Assembly: GCA_019241805.1 (NCBI GenBank)
Contig: JAFAWL010000315.1
Coordinates: 1 to 16,576 of the forward strand
Origin: Actinomycetota bacterium
GTDB taxonomy: Bacteria > Actinomycetota > Actinomycetes > Mycobacteriales > Jatrophihabitantaceae
Direction of reading: 5' to 3'
Length of the DNA: 16,576 bases
In this document: positions 1 through 6,374 of the stretch, piece by piece
Layout of the letters: each line of letters starts with the position of its first letter
Numbering within the stretch: position 1 is the stretch's first letter
Program-made: the position numbers and the translations under genes
The notes under the pieces: model-generated
Told to the model about the DNA's origin: nothing
Databases searched by the model: none
Seen by the model: only the letters and a program-made list of their open reading frames with translations

Positions 1-747
1 CGTCGTGATGTAGAGGCGGCCCAGGTTCGGGCCACCGAAAGCGCACGCGGTCACCTGGGTGGCCGGCAACGCCACGACGTCGGCCAAGGTGCCGTCGGCC
101 GTGTAGTGGTGGACGGCACTGCCACCGAACAGCGCCACCCACACCCCGCCGTGGTCGTCCAAGGTAAGTCCGTCCGGGTGCCCGACGGACTTGTCGATCG
201 TGACGAACGGGCGCCGAGCACGCAGCTGACCGCCGTCGTAGTCGAACACGTCCACGCGCCCGGTCGGGGTGTCGATGTAGTAGGCCTGCGTGCCCGCGCG
301 CGACCAGGCCAAGCCGTTCGAGATCGTTACGTCGCCGAACATGACATCCACGGAGCGATCGGTGTTCAGGCGATACATGGTCCCGGCGCCGGGAGTCTCG
401 TCGTAGGCCATCGTGCCGCACCAGAAGCGACCCTCGGGATCACAACCACCGTCGTTCATGCGGATCGACGAGTCACTCCACACCTCGGGCAGCGTCTCGA
501 CGTTGCCTTCGCCGTCGATCAACGCGTAGCCCCGTTCGATCGCGGCCACACCGCCACCACCCGAGCGGGGACGCCACGCGGCCGCGACCGACCCGACGTG
601 CAGTCGTGAGATGTCCCCGTCGGCCGTGATGCCCATGACGTCGCCGGCCAGCATGTCGACCCAGTGCATGACACCGGTGGCGGCGTCATAACACGGGCCC
701 TCACCGTGCTCGACGATCGGTTCGGTCACTGGACTGGCATCAATCAT
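1..747 (-). CDS. SMP-30/gluconolactonase/LRE family protein (3' end cut by window)
   Basis: 249 residues are present before the window ends, close to the roughly 280-300 usual for the family, so only the last strands of the beta-propeller are missing. Visible motifs are HGEGP (residues 14-18), NDGGCDPEG (98-106), NGLAW (144-148), YYIDT (about 156-160) and HPDGLTLD (190-197). By alignment with human SMP30, the divalent-metal ligands would be E16, N98, N144 and D192, all present, so the enzyme looks intact. Family members hydrolyse sugar lactones or related esters; the substrate here is unknown. There is no signal peptide, so it is probably cytoplasmic. The ATG at 747-745 gives an N-terminus that runs straight into the first propeller motif. 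It overlaps the end of the upstream minus-strand gene by 8 nt (ATGATTGA), implying co-translation with that gene. No sugar-metabolism gene is visible beside it to name the substrate. Confidence 0.9.
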   Translation of the reverse strand, partial: MIDASPVTEPIVEHGEGPCYDAATGVMHWVDMLAGDVMGITADGDISRLHVGSVAAAWRPRSGGGGVAAIERGYALIDGEGNVETLPEVWSDSSIRMNDGGCDPEGRFWCGTMAYDETPGAGTMYRLNTDRSVDVMFGDVTISNGLAWSRAGTQAYYIDTPTGRVDVFDYDGGQLRARRPFVTIDKSVGHPDGLTLDDHGGVWVALFGGSAVHHYTADGTLADVVALPATQVTACAFGGPNLGRLYITT

Positions 748-1339
748 GACCTTGATTCTGCTCGGTGCCCCGCTTGCCGCAATTCGCGCCCTTGGCCAGC
801 TGCGTTTCGAGGATGTCGACCAACTCCGGCCAGGCCCATGTGTAGTGCCGTCCGCGAGCGTGCACGAGCACCAATTTCTCAGCCCGCGTCGCGCCCAGCG
901 TGAGCCGGTAGCCGTAGCCCGAGACGAACTGCTCGTGGGCCCAAGTGGCGTCGACCGCCGGCACTGCGGGTGGCTCGACGTCCTGCTGGTCGATCGTGCG
1001 GCCGCGCCGAGCCAGGCTGCGCTGCATGCGCTCTCGGAACCAGTCGAGCGCCGCGCGCGCGTCCTCGGCCGAAGCCAAAGTCGTCGCCTGGACAGAGACA
1101 GTGCGACCGAGGGTGCGATCGACGAAGACCCGCAACGCTGACAGTTCTCCCGCGCTGCGCGCGTTCAGCGCCCATGGTGCAGCTCCCGTTAGCGGGCCGA
1201 TCCGCAGTGTGATCTGTTCGGTGACGTCCCACCGACCCTCGGGCAGTTCCGCCGGGCCGATGACGCGGGCGAGCGCCGTGGCGGTGTCCCGTGGACGTAG
1301 CGCCCGGGTAACCGCTGCGAGCCCCCGCTCCCCCAGCAT
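740..1339 (-). CDS. Conserved-looking protein of unknown function
   Basis: 199 aa. I do not recognise the family. It has no signal peptide and no membrane segment. The centre (about residues 70-112) reads as a beta strand followed by a long amphipathic helix containing ASAEDARAALDWFRERMQ. Around residues 140-165 comes an aromatic stretch with SGYGYRLTLGATRAEKLVLV and HYTWAWPELV. The last 20 residues are polar and probably disordered. It is judged real because the frame is open with actinobacterial third-position GC bias, and because its stop lies inside the start of the SMP-30-like gene (8-nt overlap), an operon-like arrangement. ATG 1339 is the only in-frame canonical start near the 5' end; no clear ribosome-binding site precedes it. 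It diverges from the plus-strand gene at 1416 across a 76-nt gap. Confidence 0.7.
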   Translation of the reverse strand: MLGERGLAAVTRALRPRDTATALARVIGPAELPEGRWDVTEQITLRIGPLTGAAPWALNARSAGELSALRVFVDRTLGRTVSVQATTLASAEDARAALDWFRERMQRSLARRGRTIDQQDVEPPAVPAVDATWAHEQFVSGYGYRLTLGATRAEKLVLVHARGRHYTWAWPELVDILETQLAKGANCGKRGTEQNQGHD

Positions 1340-1403
1340 CGCGGCATCATCGCACGCACCCCGCAGCCGGACCGACGCCCAGGCAGACGAGGGTTGGCTC
1401 GGC

Positions 1404-1409
1404 TACCTT
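1404..1409 (+). promoter_or_regulatory. Candidate -10 element of a leaderless promoter
   Basis: TACCTT fits the TANNNT pattern of actinobacterial -10 boxes and sits 6 nt before the ATG at 1416. Transcription would then begin at or next to the start codon. This fits the lack of a Shine-Dalgarno sequence before that ATG. No convincing -35 hexamer lies 16-18 nt upstream, so support is weak. Confidence 0.3.
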
Positions 1410-1415
1410 GGTCCG

Positions 1416-1793
1416 ATGGAAGAGAACCGCACCCGCCGGGTCGTCGATCGGCTGCGCGAGCGCGGCGTCAACGCCCACGTCGCCAAGACCGGCGTCTATC
1501 GATTCGGCGTCCGAATCGCCCTTGGCGACGGACGCGAGGCTCTGTGGGACGCGGACGGCACCGCCGGGCTGGAAGCCGAGGTCACGCGCGACGGTGTGCT
1601 CGTCGGCTTCGTCCCCAAGATCGAGGGATCCGAGGAGTTCGACGAGAACCAGACCGTCGACGCCATCGTGCGTACCGACTACGCCGCACCGATCGCGACC
1701 GAACGCCGCGCCGCTCCGGCTCCGGCGGCACCGCTGCCGGTCGAGGGTGGCGTCTTTCGTCGATTCTTTGACGGCTTCCGCTACAAGTCGTGA
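1416..1793 (+). CDS. Small protein of unknown function, overlapped with lysA
   Basis: 125 aa, starting ATG GAA GAG. I do not recognise the family. The first 20 residues form a charged helix (RRVVDRLRERGVN). They are followed by a likely beta-rich domain to about residue 90 (YRFGVRIALGDGREALWDAD, then VLVGFVPKIEG). An Ala/Pro linker (about 97-109) leads to a short conserved-looking basic/aromatic tail, GGVFRRFFDGFRYKS. There is no membrane segment or signal peptide. Its TGA stop shares bases with the GTG start of the downstream lysA (GTGA, 4-nt overlap), so the two are almost certainly co-transcribed and translationally coupled. A role tied to lysine or diaminopimelate metabolism is only a guess from this coupling. 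The frame is open much further upstream, but that part lies antisense to the gene at 740-1339 and is not coding. Confidence 0.75.
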   Translation: MEENRTRRVVDRLRERGVNAHVAKTGVYRFGVRIALGDGREALWDADGTAGLEAEVTRDGVLVGFVPKIEGSEEFDENQTVDAIVRTDYAAPIATERRAAPAPAAPLPVEGGVFRRFFDGFRYKS

Positions 1794-3043
1794 CCGAGAT
1801 GCTGCCGCCCTCGGCCGTACCGGTCGAAGGCGACCTGCTGCTCGGCGGCTGCTCCCTGAAAACGATTGCCGATCGATTCGGTACGCCCGCATACGTGCTG
1901 GACGAGACGGCACTACGCGAACGGGCTCGCCGCTTCCGGGACGCCTTCACCTCGTTACACCCGAAGACGACGGTCTGCTTCGCGTCGAAGGCCTACCCCT
2001 CGGTCTCGGTCATCGGACTCCTGGTCGAAGAGGGACTCGGCAGCGACGTCGTGGGCGCCGGCGAGTTGATGATGGCACTGGCCGCTGGCGCCGACCCGGC
2101 CGGAATCGTCATGCACGGCAACGCGAAATCGGACTTGGACATCCAGGCCGCGCTCGACGCCGGCATCGGACGGATCGTCGTCGACGGGTTCGATGACATC
2201 GACCGCATCGCTGCGCTCGCGACCGCCGTGACGCCGGTGCTGCTACGGGTGAGTCCGGGGATCGAGTCCGCGACTCACTCCGCGTTGGCCACCGGCGGCG
2301 TCGGAGCGAAATTCGGCATTCCCGTCGACCAGGTGCCGGCCGCGATCGCGCGGATCGAACGTGAGCCGCTGATCCGGCTCGACGGGTTGCACGCGCATAT
2401 CGGTTCGCAGATCTTCGAACTGGATCAGTTCGAAGCCGCGGTCGCGGCGCTGGCCACGCTGCCGCGGTTCGGCGTCTATGACCTCGGCGGCGGACTGGGC
2501 GTGCCCTACGTACCCGGTGATCCGATTGTCACCGTGGAGCGTTGGGCCGAGCGGCTCGTACGGGCCGTCCATCGCCACCTCGGCGCCGACGTCGAATTAC
2601 TAGTCGAGCCCGGCCGCTCGTTGGTCGCACCGGTGCAGGTGACGGCCTATCGGATCGTGACGATCAAACACGGGGTCCGCACGCACGTCGCCGTCGACGG
2701 AGGGATGGGCGACAACCTCGAGCCCTCCCTCTACGGGCAGCGCTTCGCCCCGTTGGTCGTGGGCAAGTGGCGCGGGCCGACGCAGACGGTCGAGTTGGTG
2801 GGGCGGCACTGCGAGTCCGGCGACGTGCTCGTGTCGGGCGTGGATCTGGTCGAACCGGAAGTCGGCGACCTTGTGGTCGTGCCCGTAACCGGCGCGTACT
2901 GCTTCACGATGTCGAACAACTACAACGGCGCCCTGAAGGCTCCGGTCGTCTTCTGTCGCGACGGTGTCGCGCGGCTGGCTGTACGTCGAGAGACCTACGA
3001 CGAGCTACTCGCCCGTGAGGTCGGGGTCGGCGCCGCGGACTAG
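1790..3043 (+). CDS. lysA: Diaminopimelate decarboxylase (PLP fold-type III)
   Basis: 417 aa, the normal length for DapDC. The enzyme converts meso-diaminopimelate to L-lysine plus CO2 in the cytosol, the last step of lysine synthesis. The alanine-racemase-like barrel spans about residues 30-285 and a beta domain follows. Key motifs: CFASKAYP with the PLP lysine K67; GAKFG (172-176); HAHIGSQ (201-207); DLGGGLG (231-237); EPGRS (273-277); VDGGMGDN (302-309); GRHCESGD (338-345), whose C341-E342 serves the partner active site of the dimer; and MSNNYN (374-379) near the substrate pocket. The GTG at 1790 overlaps the upstream stop; ATG 1799 is an in-frame alternative. It is separated from argS, hom and thrC, the usual actinobacterial lysA neighbours, within this window. 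A related decarboxylase of another diamino acid is possible but less likely given CESGD and MSNNYN. Its stop codon shares a CTAG with the convergent sigma factor gene. Confidence 0.88.
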   Translation: MTEMLPPSAVPVEGDLLLGGCSLKTIADRFGTPAYVLDETALRERARRFRDAFTSLHPKTTVCFASKAYPSVSVIGLLVEEGLGSDVVGAGELMMALAAGADPAGIVMHGNAKSDLDIQAALDAGIGRIVVDGFDDIDRIAALATAVTPVLLRVSPGIESATHSALATGGVGAKFGIPVDQVPAAIARIEREPLIRLDGLHAHIGSQIFELDQFEAAVAALATLPRFGVYDLGGGLGVPYVPGDPIVTVERWAERLVRAVHRHLGADVELLVEPGRSLVAPVQVTAYRIVTIKHGVRTHVAVDGGMGDNLEPSLYGQRFAPLVVGKWRGPTQTVELVGRHCESGDVLVSGVDLVEPEVGDLVVVPVTGAYCFTMSNNYNGALKAPVVFCRDGVARLAVRRETYDELLAREVGVGAAD

Positions 3044-4287
3044 TGCCACGCCTCCCGCAACCGCTCCAGGCGCCGAGCCAGAAAGTCGCGTTCGCTGGCG
3101 TTCTCCGTCAAGAGCAAGGCCTCCTCGTACGCACTGCCGGCCTCGGCTACTCGCCCGAGGCGGGCGAGGAAATCCGCGCGGGCCGCCGGCAGGTAACCGT
3201 AGCCCGCGAGCGCGGGTTCGGCCCCCAGTTCGTCCAGCGCGGCCAGGCCCTCGGCCGGACCGTCGCGAAACCCGAGGGCAACGGCGCGGTTCAGCGCGAC
3301 GACCGGCGAGGGCCAGATCGTGAGCAGCAGGTCGTACAGCGCGACCAATTCTCGCCAGTCCGTGGCCTCCCATGCCGGTGCCTCCGCATGGACGGCGGCG
3401 ATCGCGGCCTGCAACGCGTAGCGACCCGGTGGACGGCGGCGCAGGGCCTCTCGCACGAGTTGGATCCCCTCGTCGATCGCGTCACGGTCCCACTGCGCTC
3501 GGTCCTGGTCCTCGAGCAGCACCAGCCGGCCGGCCGCATCGGTGCGGGTCGCCCGCCGGGAATCGGTCAATCGGATCAACGCCAGCAGGCCGGCCACGTC
3601 CGCGTCGGTCGGCAGCAACCGGCGCAGCATCCGGGTCAGGTCGAGTGCCCGCTCGACCAGATCACGGCGCACCAGTTCGCTGCCGGACGGAGCCGTGTGG
3701 CCGGCCGTGAACACCAGATGGACGACGGCGAGCACCGCGTCGATGCGCTTCGGGAGCTCGCTCGCGGCCGGCACGCGGTAGGGAATGCCGGCCGCCGCGA
3801 TCTTCTTCTTGGCCCGCGTGATGCGCGCCGCCATCGTCGATTCGCTGATGAGGAACGAGCGAGCCACCTCACTGGTGGTCAGGCCACAGACGAGGCGCAG
3901 TGTCAGAGCGATCTGCGCGTCGACGTTGAGCGCGGGATGACAACACGTGAAAATCAGCCGCAGGCGATCGTCGGGGAACTCGCCGATCTTGACCGGTGGT
4001 TCGACCTCGTCGATGAGCAGCATCGGCAGTCGGCGGCGCAGCGCGACCGCTCGGCGCAGCTCGTCCAACGCCTTACGGCGAGCCACGGTCGTCAACCACG
4101 CCGACGGTCGATCCGGCACGCCGGAGTGCGACCAGGTCGTCAGCGCCTGGGCGTACGCGTCCTGCACGCACTCCTCGGCCAGGTCGATGTCACGCGTCAG
4201 GCGCACCGTCGCGGCGAGCACGAAGGCCCACTCGCTGCGGTGCGCCTCCGCGACAGCGGCAGCAACGGCTTCCGGCGAACTGCTCAG
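3040..4287 (-). CDS. ECF42-type RNA polymerase sigma factor with C-terminal TPR-like extension
   Basis: About 415 aa counted from the proposed CTG start. The sigma2 region (about residues 13-80) contains AEECVQDAYAQAL and WLTTVARRKALDELRR. The sigma4 region (about 105-165) contains RLIFTCCHPALN, LRLVCGLTTSEVA and a helix-turn-helix ending in STMAARITRAKKKI. A long extension (170-415) carries helical repeats with VVALNRAVAL (329-338) and YLPAARADFLARLGR (365-379), the hallmark of group ECF42 (formerly SigJ-like). It partners the upstream YCII/DGPF gene, the conserved context of this group. No ATG, GTG or TTG occurs in frame between the DGPF gene body and sigma2. The best start is CTG at 4287-4285, which overlaps the DGPF TGA as CTGA. 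A start at the next in-frame GTG would delete the first sigma2 helix. The regulated stimulus is unknown; there is no anti-sigma gene nearby, as expected for ECF42. Confidence 0.9.
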   Translation of the reverse strand: MSSSPEAVAAAVAEAHRSEWAFVLAATVRLTRDIDLAEECVQDAYAQALTTWSHSGVPDRPSAWLTTVARRKALDELRRAVALRRRLPMLLIDEVEPPVKIGEFPDDRLRLIFTCCHPALNVDAQIALTLRLVCGLTTSEVARSFLISESTMAARITRAKKKIAAAGIPYRVPAASELPKRIDAVLAVVHLVFTAGHTAPSGSELVRRDLVERALDLTRMLRRLLPTDADVAGLLALIRLTDSRRATRTDAAGRLVLLEDQDRAQWDRDAIDEGIQLVREALRRRPPGRYALQAAIAAVHAEAPAWEATDWRELVALYDLLLTIWPSPVVALNRAVALGFRDGPAEGLAALDELGAEPALAGYGYLPAARADFLARLGRVAEAGSAYEEALLLTENASERDFLARRLERLREAWH

Positions 4288-4622
4288 CTGAAAACCATGA
4301 TCGGCCGTAGCTCGACACCGCCGAACCGGGCCGGGCAGTCCTTGGCGATCGACATGGCCTCGTCGAGGTCGGCTGCCTCGACGAGGTAGTAACCGCCCAG
4401 CGCCTCCTTGGTCTCGGCGAACGGAGCGTCGGTGACGTCGGCGCCGTCCCGACGCACCGACGTCGCCGTCGACGTCGGCTGCAACGCGTTGCCACCGAGG
4501 ATGCTGGCCTTGTACTTCTCGCCGAATTCCGCGTGCGCTGCGGAGACTTGGCCCCAAACCTCGGGCGTCGCGTCGGCGTAGGAGGCTTCGTCCTCGTAGA
4601 TCAGGATCAGGTACTGCGACAT
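4284..4622 (-). CDS. YCII-related / DGPF-domain protein, partner of ECF42 sigma factor
   Basis: 112 aa, the usual length for a single YCII-like ferredoxin-fold domain. It starts MSQYLILIYEDEA. The C-terminal half has ALGGYYLVEAADLDEAMSIAKDCP and GGVELRPI, both typical of the family. The signature DGPF appears here as DAPF (residues 65-68). Biochemical function is not established for these proteins; they are typical targets and partners of ECF42 sigma factors. The ATG at 4622 was chosen because AGAAAGG (4638-4632) lies 9 nt upstream and the homology begins there; an upstream in-frame extension to 4715 runs through the promoter and is not coding. The 3' end overlaps the sigma factor start. Confidence 0.9.
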   Translation of the reverse strand: MSQYLILIYEDEASYADATPEVWGQVSAAHAEFGEKYKASILGGNALQPTSTATSVRRDGADVTDAPFAETKEALGGYYLVEAADLDEAMSIAKDCPARFGGVELRPIMVFS

Positions 4623-4675
4623 GACGTCGTGCCTTTCTCTCTCGCCGTCCGCCCGTCGGACGACGTCACCAGACC

Positions 4676-4702
4676 GACGAACGGAGTGGGCCCGGATCGA
4701 CA
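4676..4702 (-). promoter_or_regulatory. Candidate ECF42 target promoter (TGTCGA - 17 nt - CGTC)
   Basis: On the minus strand TGTCGA (4702-4697) is followed after exactly 17 nt by CGTC (4679-4676). From memory, the signature published for ECF42 in Streptomyces venezuelae is TGTCGA at -35 and CGA/TC at -10. The element lies 54 nt before the start codon of the DGPF gene and points into the DGPF-sigma operon. This is what positive autoregulation by the encoded sigma factor would require. Confidence 0.65.
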
Positions 4703-4769
4703 ACCGTCGAGGCAATTGTCTGCCCTTTTGTCTCCTGAAATCGTCGGGGTGTCAGTGCAGACTCGATTC

Positions 4770-6353
4770 ATGAGCCAGCCCCGACATGAACTGCCCGGCA
4801 GCTATCGCGCGCCCGTTCCCGGCGCGGACTATGTTGCCGACGTCGATCCCGACGAGCGGATCGAGTTGACCTTGGTATTGCGCCGACGGGCCGCCCTTGA
4901 GGCGCAGACGGTTGCCGCCGGTGAGCTCGACCGCCAGCAGCTGCAGGAGCGCTACGGTGCCGATCCGGCCGACGTCGAGCGAGTGCGCGCGGAGCTGCCC
5001 GGCACGCAGATCGTGACCGTCGACCCCGCCTCTCGGCGCGTGCGGCTCGCCGTCACCGCTCGGCAGGCCGCCGACCTGTTCGGGGTGCGACTGACCGTCG
5101 TCGACAGCCCCGACCCGTTGGGCGCGGGGCGCGTGCGACACCGGCAGCGGGAGGGCACGCTATCCGTGCCGGAGGCGCTCGCCGGCGTCATCCTCGCCGT
5201 CCTCGGCTTGGACGATCGGCCCCAGTCGCGCGCGCACTACCGCGTCGCCGGATCGGGCGCGGGTGAATTGGTCGCCCACGCCGCTGGCACGAGTTACACC
5301 CCCCTCGAACTGGATAAGATCTATTCGATGCCGGCCGGCACCGACGGCAGCGGCCAGATCATCGCCATCATCGAGCTGGGTGGAGGGTTCGGGTCGGCCG
5401 ATCTCACCCACTACTTCGACGGGCTCGGTCTGACGGCACCGAATGTGACCGCGATCGGCGTCGACGGCGCGACGAATGTCGTCGGCAAGGACCCAAGTGG
5501 CGCCGACGGCGAGGTCCTGCTCGACATCGAGGTGGCCGGTGCGATCGCGCCGAAGGCCGATATCATCGTCTACTTCGGCCCCAACACGGACGCAGGCTTT
5601 CTCGACGCCGTGTCGACGGCTGCGCACGCCGATCCGACGCCGACCGTGATCAGCATCAGCTGGGGTCAGAACGAGGACGCCTGGACCGCGCAGGCCCGTA
5701 CGGCCATGGACCAGGCATTCGCCGACGCCGCTGCGATGGGCGTCACGGTCACCGCCGCGGCCGGCGACAACGGCAGCGGCGACGCTGCCGACGACGGCGA
5801 GGTTCACGCCGATTTTCCGGCGTCCAGCCCGCACGTGCTGGGCTGCGGCGGAACCAGCCTGCACGCCGATGCCGACAGCGGTCTGGTGAGCACGGAGACG
5901 GTGTGGAACAACGGAACGGGCGGCGGCGCCACCGGTGGCGGCGTCAGTGACGTGTTCCCGGTGCCGAGCTGGCAGTCGAAGCTGCACGTGCCGAAGCGCT
6001 CCGGCGCGTCGGGCACGGGCCGCGGAGTGCCCGACGTCGCCGCGGTCGCGGATCCCCAGACCGGCTATCAGGTCTACGTCGACGGCAAGGACATGATCAT
6101 CGGCGGGACGAGTGCGGTGGCTCCGCTGTGGGCCGGACTGATCGCGCGGCTGGTGCAATCGACCGGTACGCGCCTGGGCTTGTTACAGCCCGCGCTCTAT
6201 GCGGCCAAGTCAGGCTTGCGCGACATCACTACGGGCAACAACGGCGCGTACCCGGCTGGCAAGGGATGGGACGCGTGCACCGGTCTGGGCGTTCCGGTCG
6301 GTGACGAATTGCTGACGGCGCTTGGCAAGCATGCCAACAACCCCAAGCACTGA
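4770..6353 (+). CDS. Sedolisin / kumamolisin-type serine-carboxyl protease (S53)
   Basis: 527 aa, a pro-enzyme of the expected size. An N-terminal pro-kumamolisin activation domain covers about residues 1-170; it opens with ELPGSYRAPVPGA and DVDPDERIELTLVLRRR, characteristic of the family. The catalytic domain follows. Catalytic residues by motif: E248 and D252 in GEVLLDIEV, oxyanion D333 in AAAGDNGS, and nucleophile S448 in GGTSAVAP. The E-to-S spacing of 200 equals that of kumamolisin (E78 to S278). SISWGQ (295-300), PDVAAVADP (421-429) and the C-terminal DITTGNNGAYPAGKGWDACTGLG region, which should form the calcium site, are also present. Such enzymes cleave proteins at acidic pH after self-removal of the pro-domain. 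No signal peptide is visible. ATG 4770 was chosen because the pro-domain homology starts there; it lacks a ribosome-binding site, and GTG 4755 or 4749 are possible alternatives. Confidence 0.93.
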   Translation: MSQPRHELPGSYRAPVPGADYVADVDPDERIELTLVLRRRAALEAQTVAAGELDRQQLQERYGADPADVERVRAELPGTQIVTVDPASRRVRLAVTARQAADLFGVRLTVVDSPDPLGAGRVRHRQREGTLSVPEALAGVILAVLGLDDRPQSRAHYRVAGSGAGELVAHAAGTSYTPLELDKIYSMPAGTDGSGQIIAIIELGGGFGSADLTHYFDGLGLTAPNVTAIGVDGATNVVGKDPSGADGEVLLDIEVAGAIAPKADIIVYFGPNTDAGFLDAVSTAAHADPTPTVISISWGQNEDAWTAQARTAMDQAFADAAAMGVTVTAAAGDNGSGDAADDGEVHADFPASSPHVLGCGGTSLHADADSGLVSTETVWNNGTGGGATGGGVSDVFPVPSWQSKLHVPKRSGASGTGRGVPDVAAVADPQTGYQVYVDGKDMIIGGTSAVAPLWAGLIARLVQSTGTRLGLLQPALYAAKSGLRDITTGNNGAYPAGKGWDACTGLGVPVGDELLTALGKHANNPKH

Positions 6354-6374
6354 GACGGAGCGGTGCGCGTCCGT

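Noticed and set aside
945..1415. Long upstream extension of the 125-aa protein
   Set aside because: It is antisense to the minus-strand gene at 740-1339 and changes abruptly to Ser/Arg/Ala-rich composition.
3043..4389. 448-codon open frame on the plus strand
   Set aside because: It lies wholly antisense to the sigma factor and part of the DGPF gene, and its translation (runs of Q, R and H) matches no domain. High GC with strong third-position bias routinely opens such frames.
4288..4557. Upstream in-frame extension of the sigma factor by about 90 codons
   Set aside because: It overlaps the well-supported DGPF gene in another frame and adds an Arg/Gly-rich stretch unlike any sigma factor N-terminus.
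4533..4769. Upstream in-frame extension of the sedolisin
   Set aside because: It crosses the start and promoter of the divergent DGPF gene, and pro-domain homology begins only after ATG 4770.
6354..6374. Terminator between the sedolisin and antiporter genes
   Set aside because: Only 21 nt separate the stops and no stem of useful length is visible.
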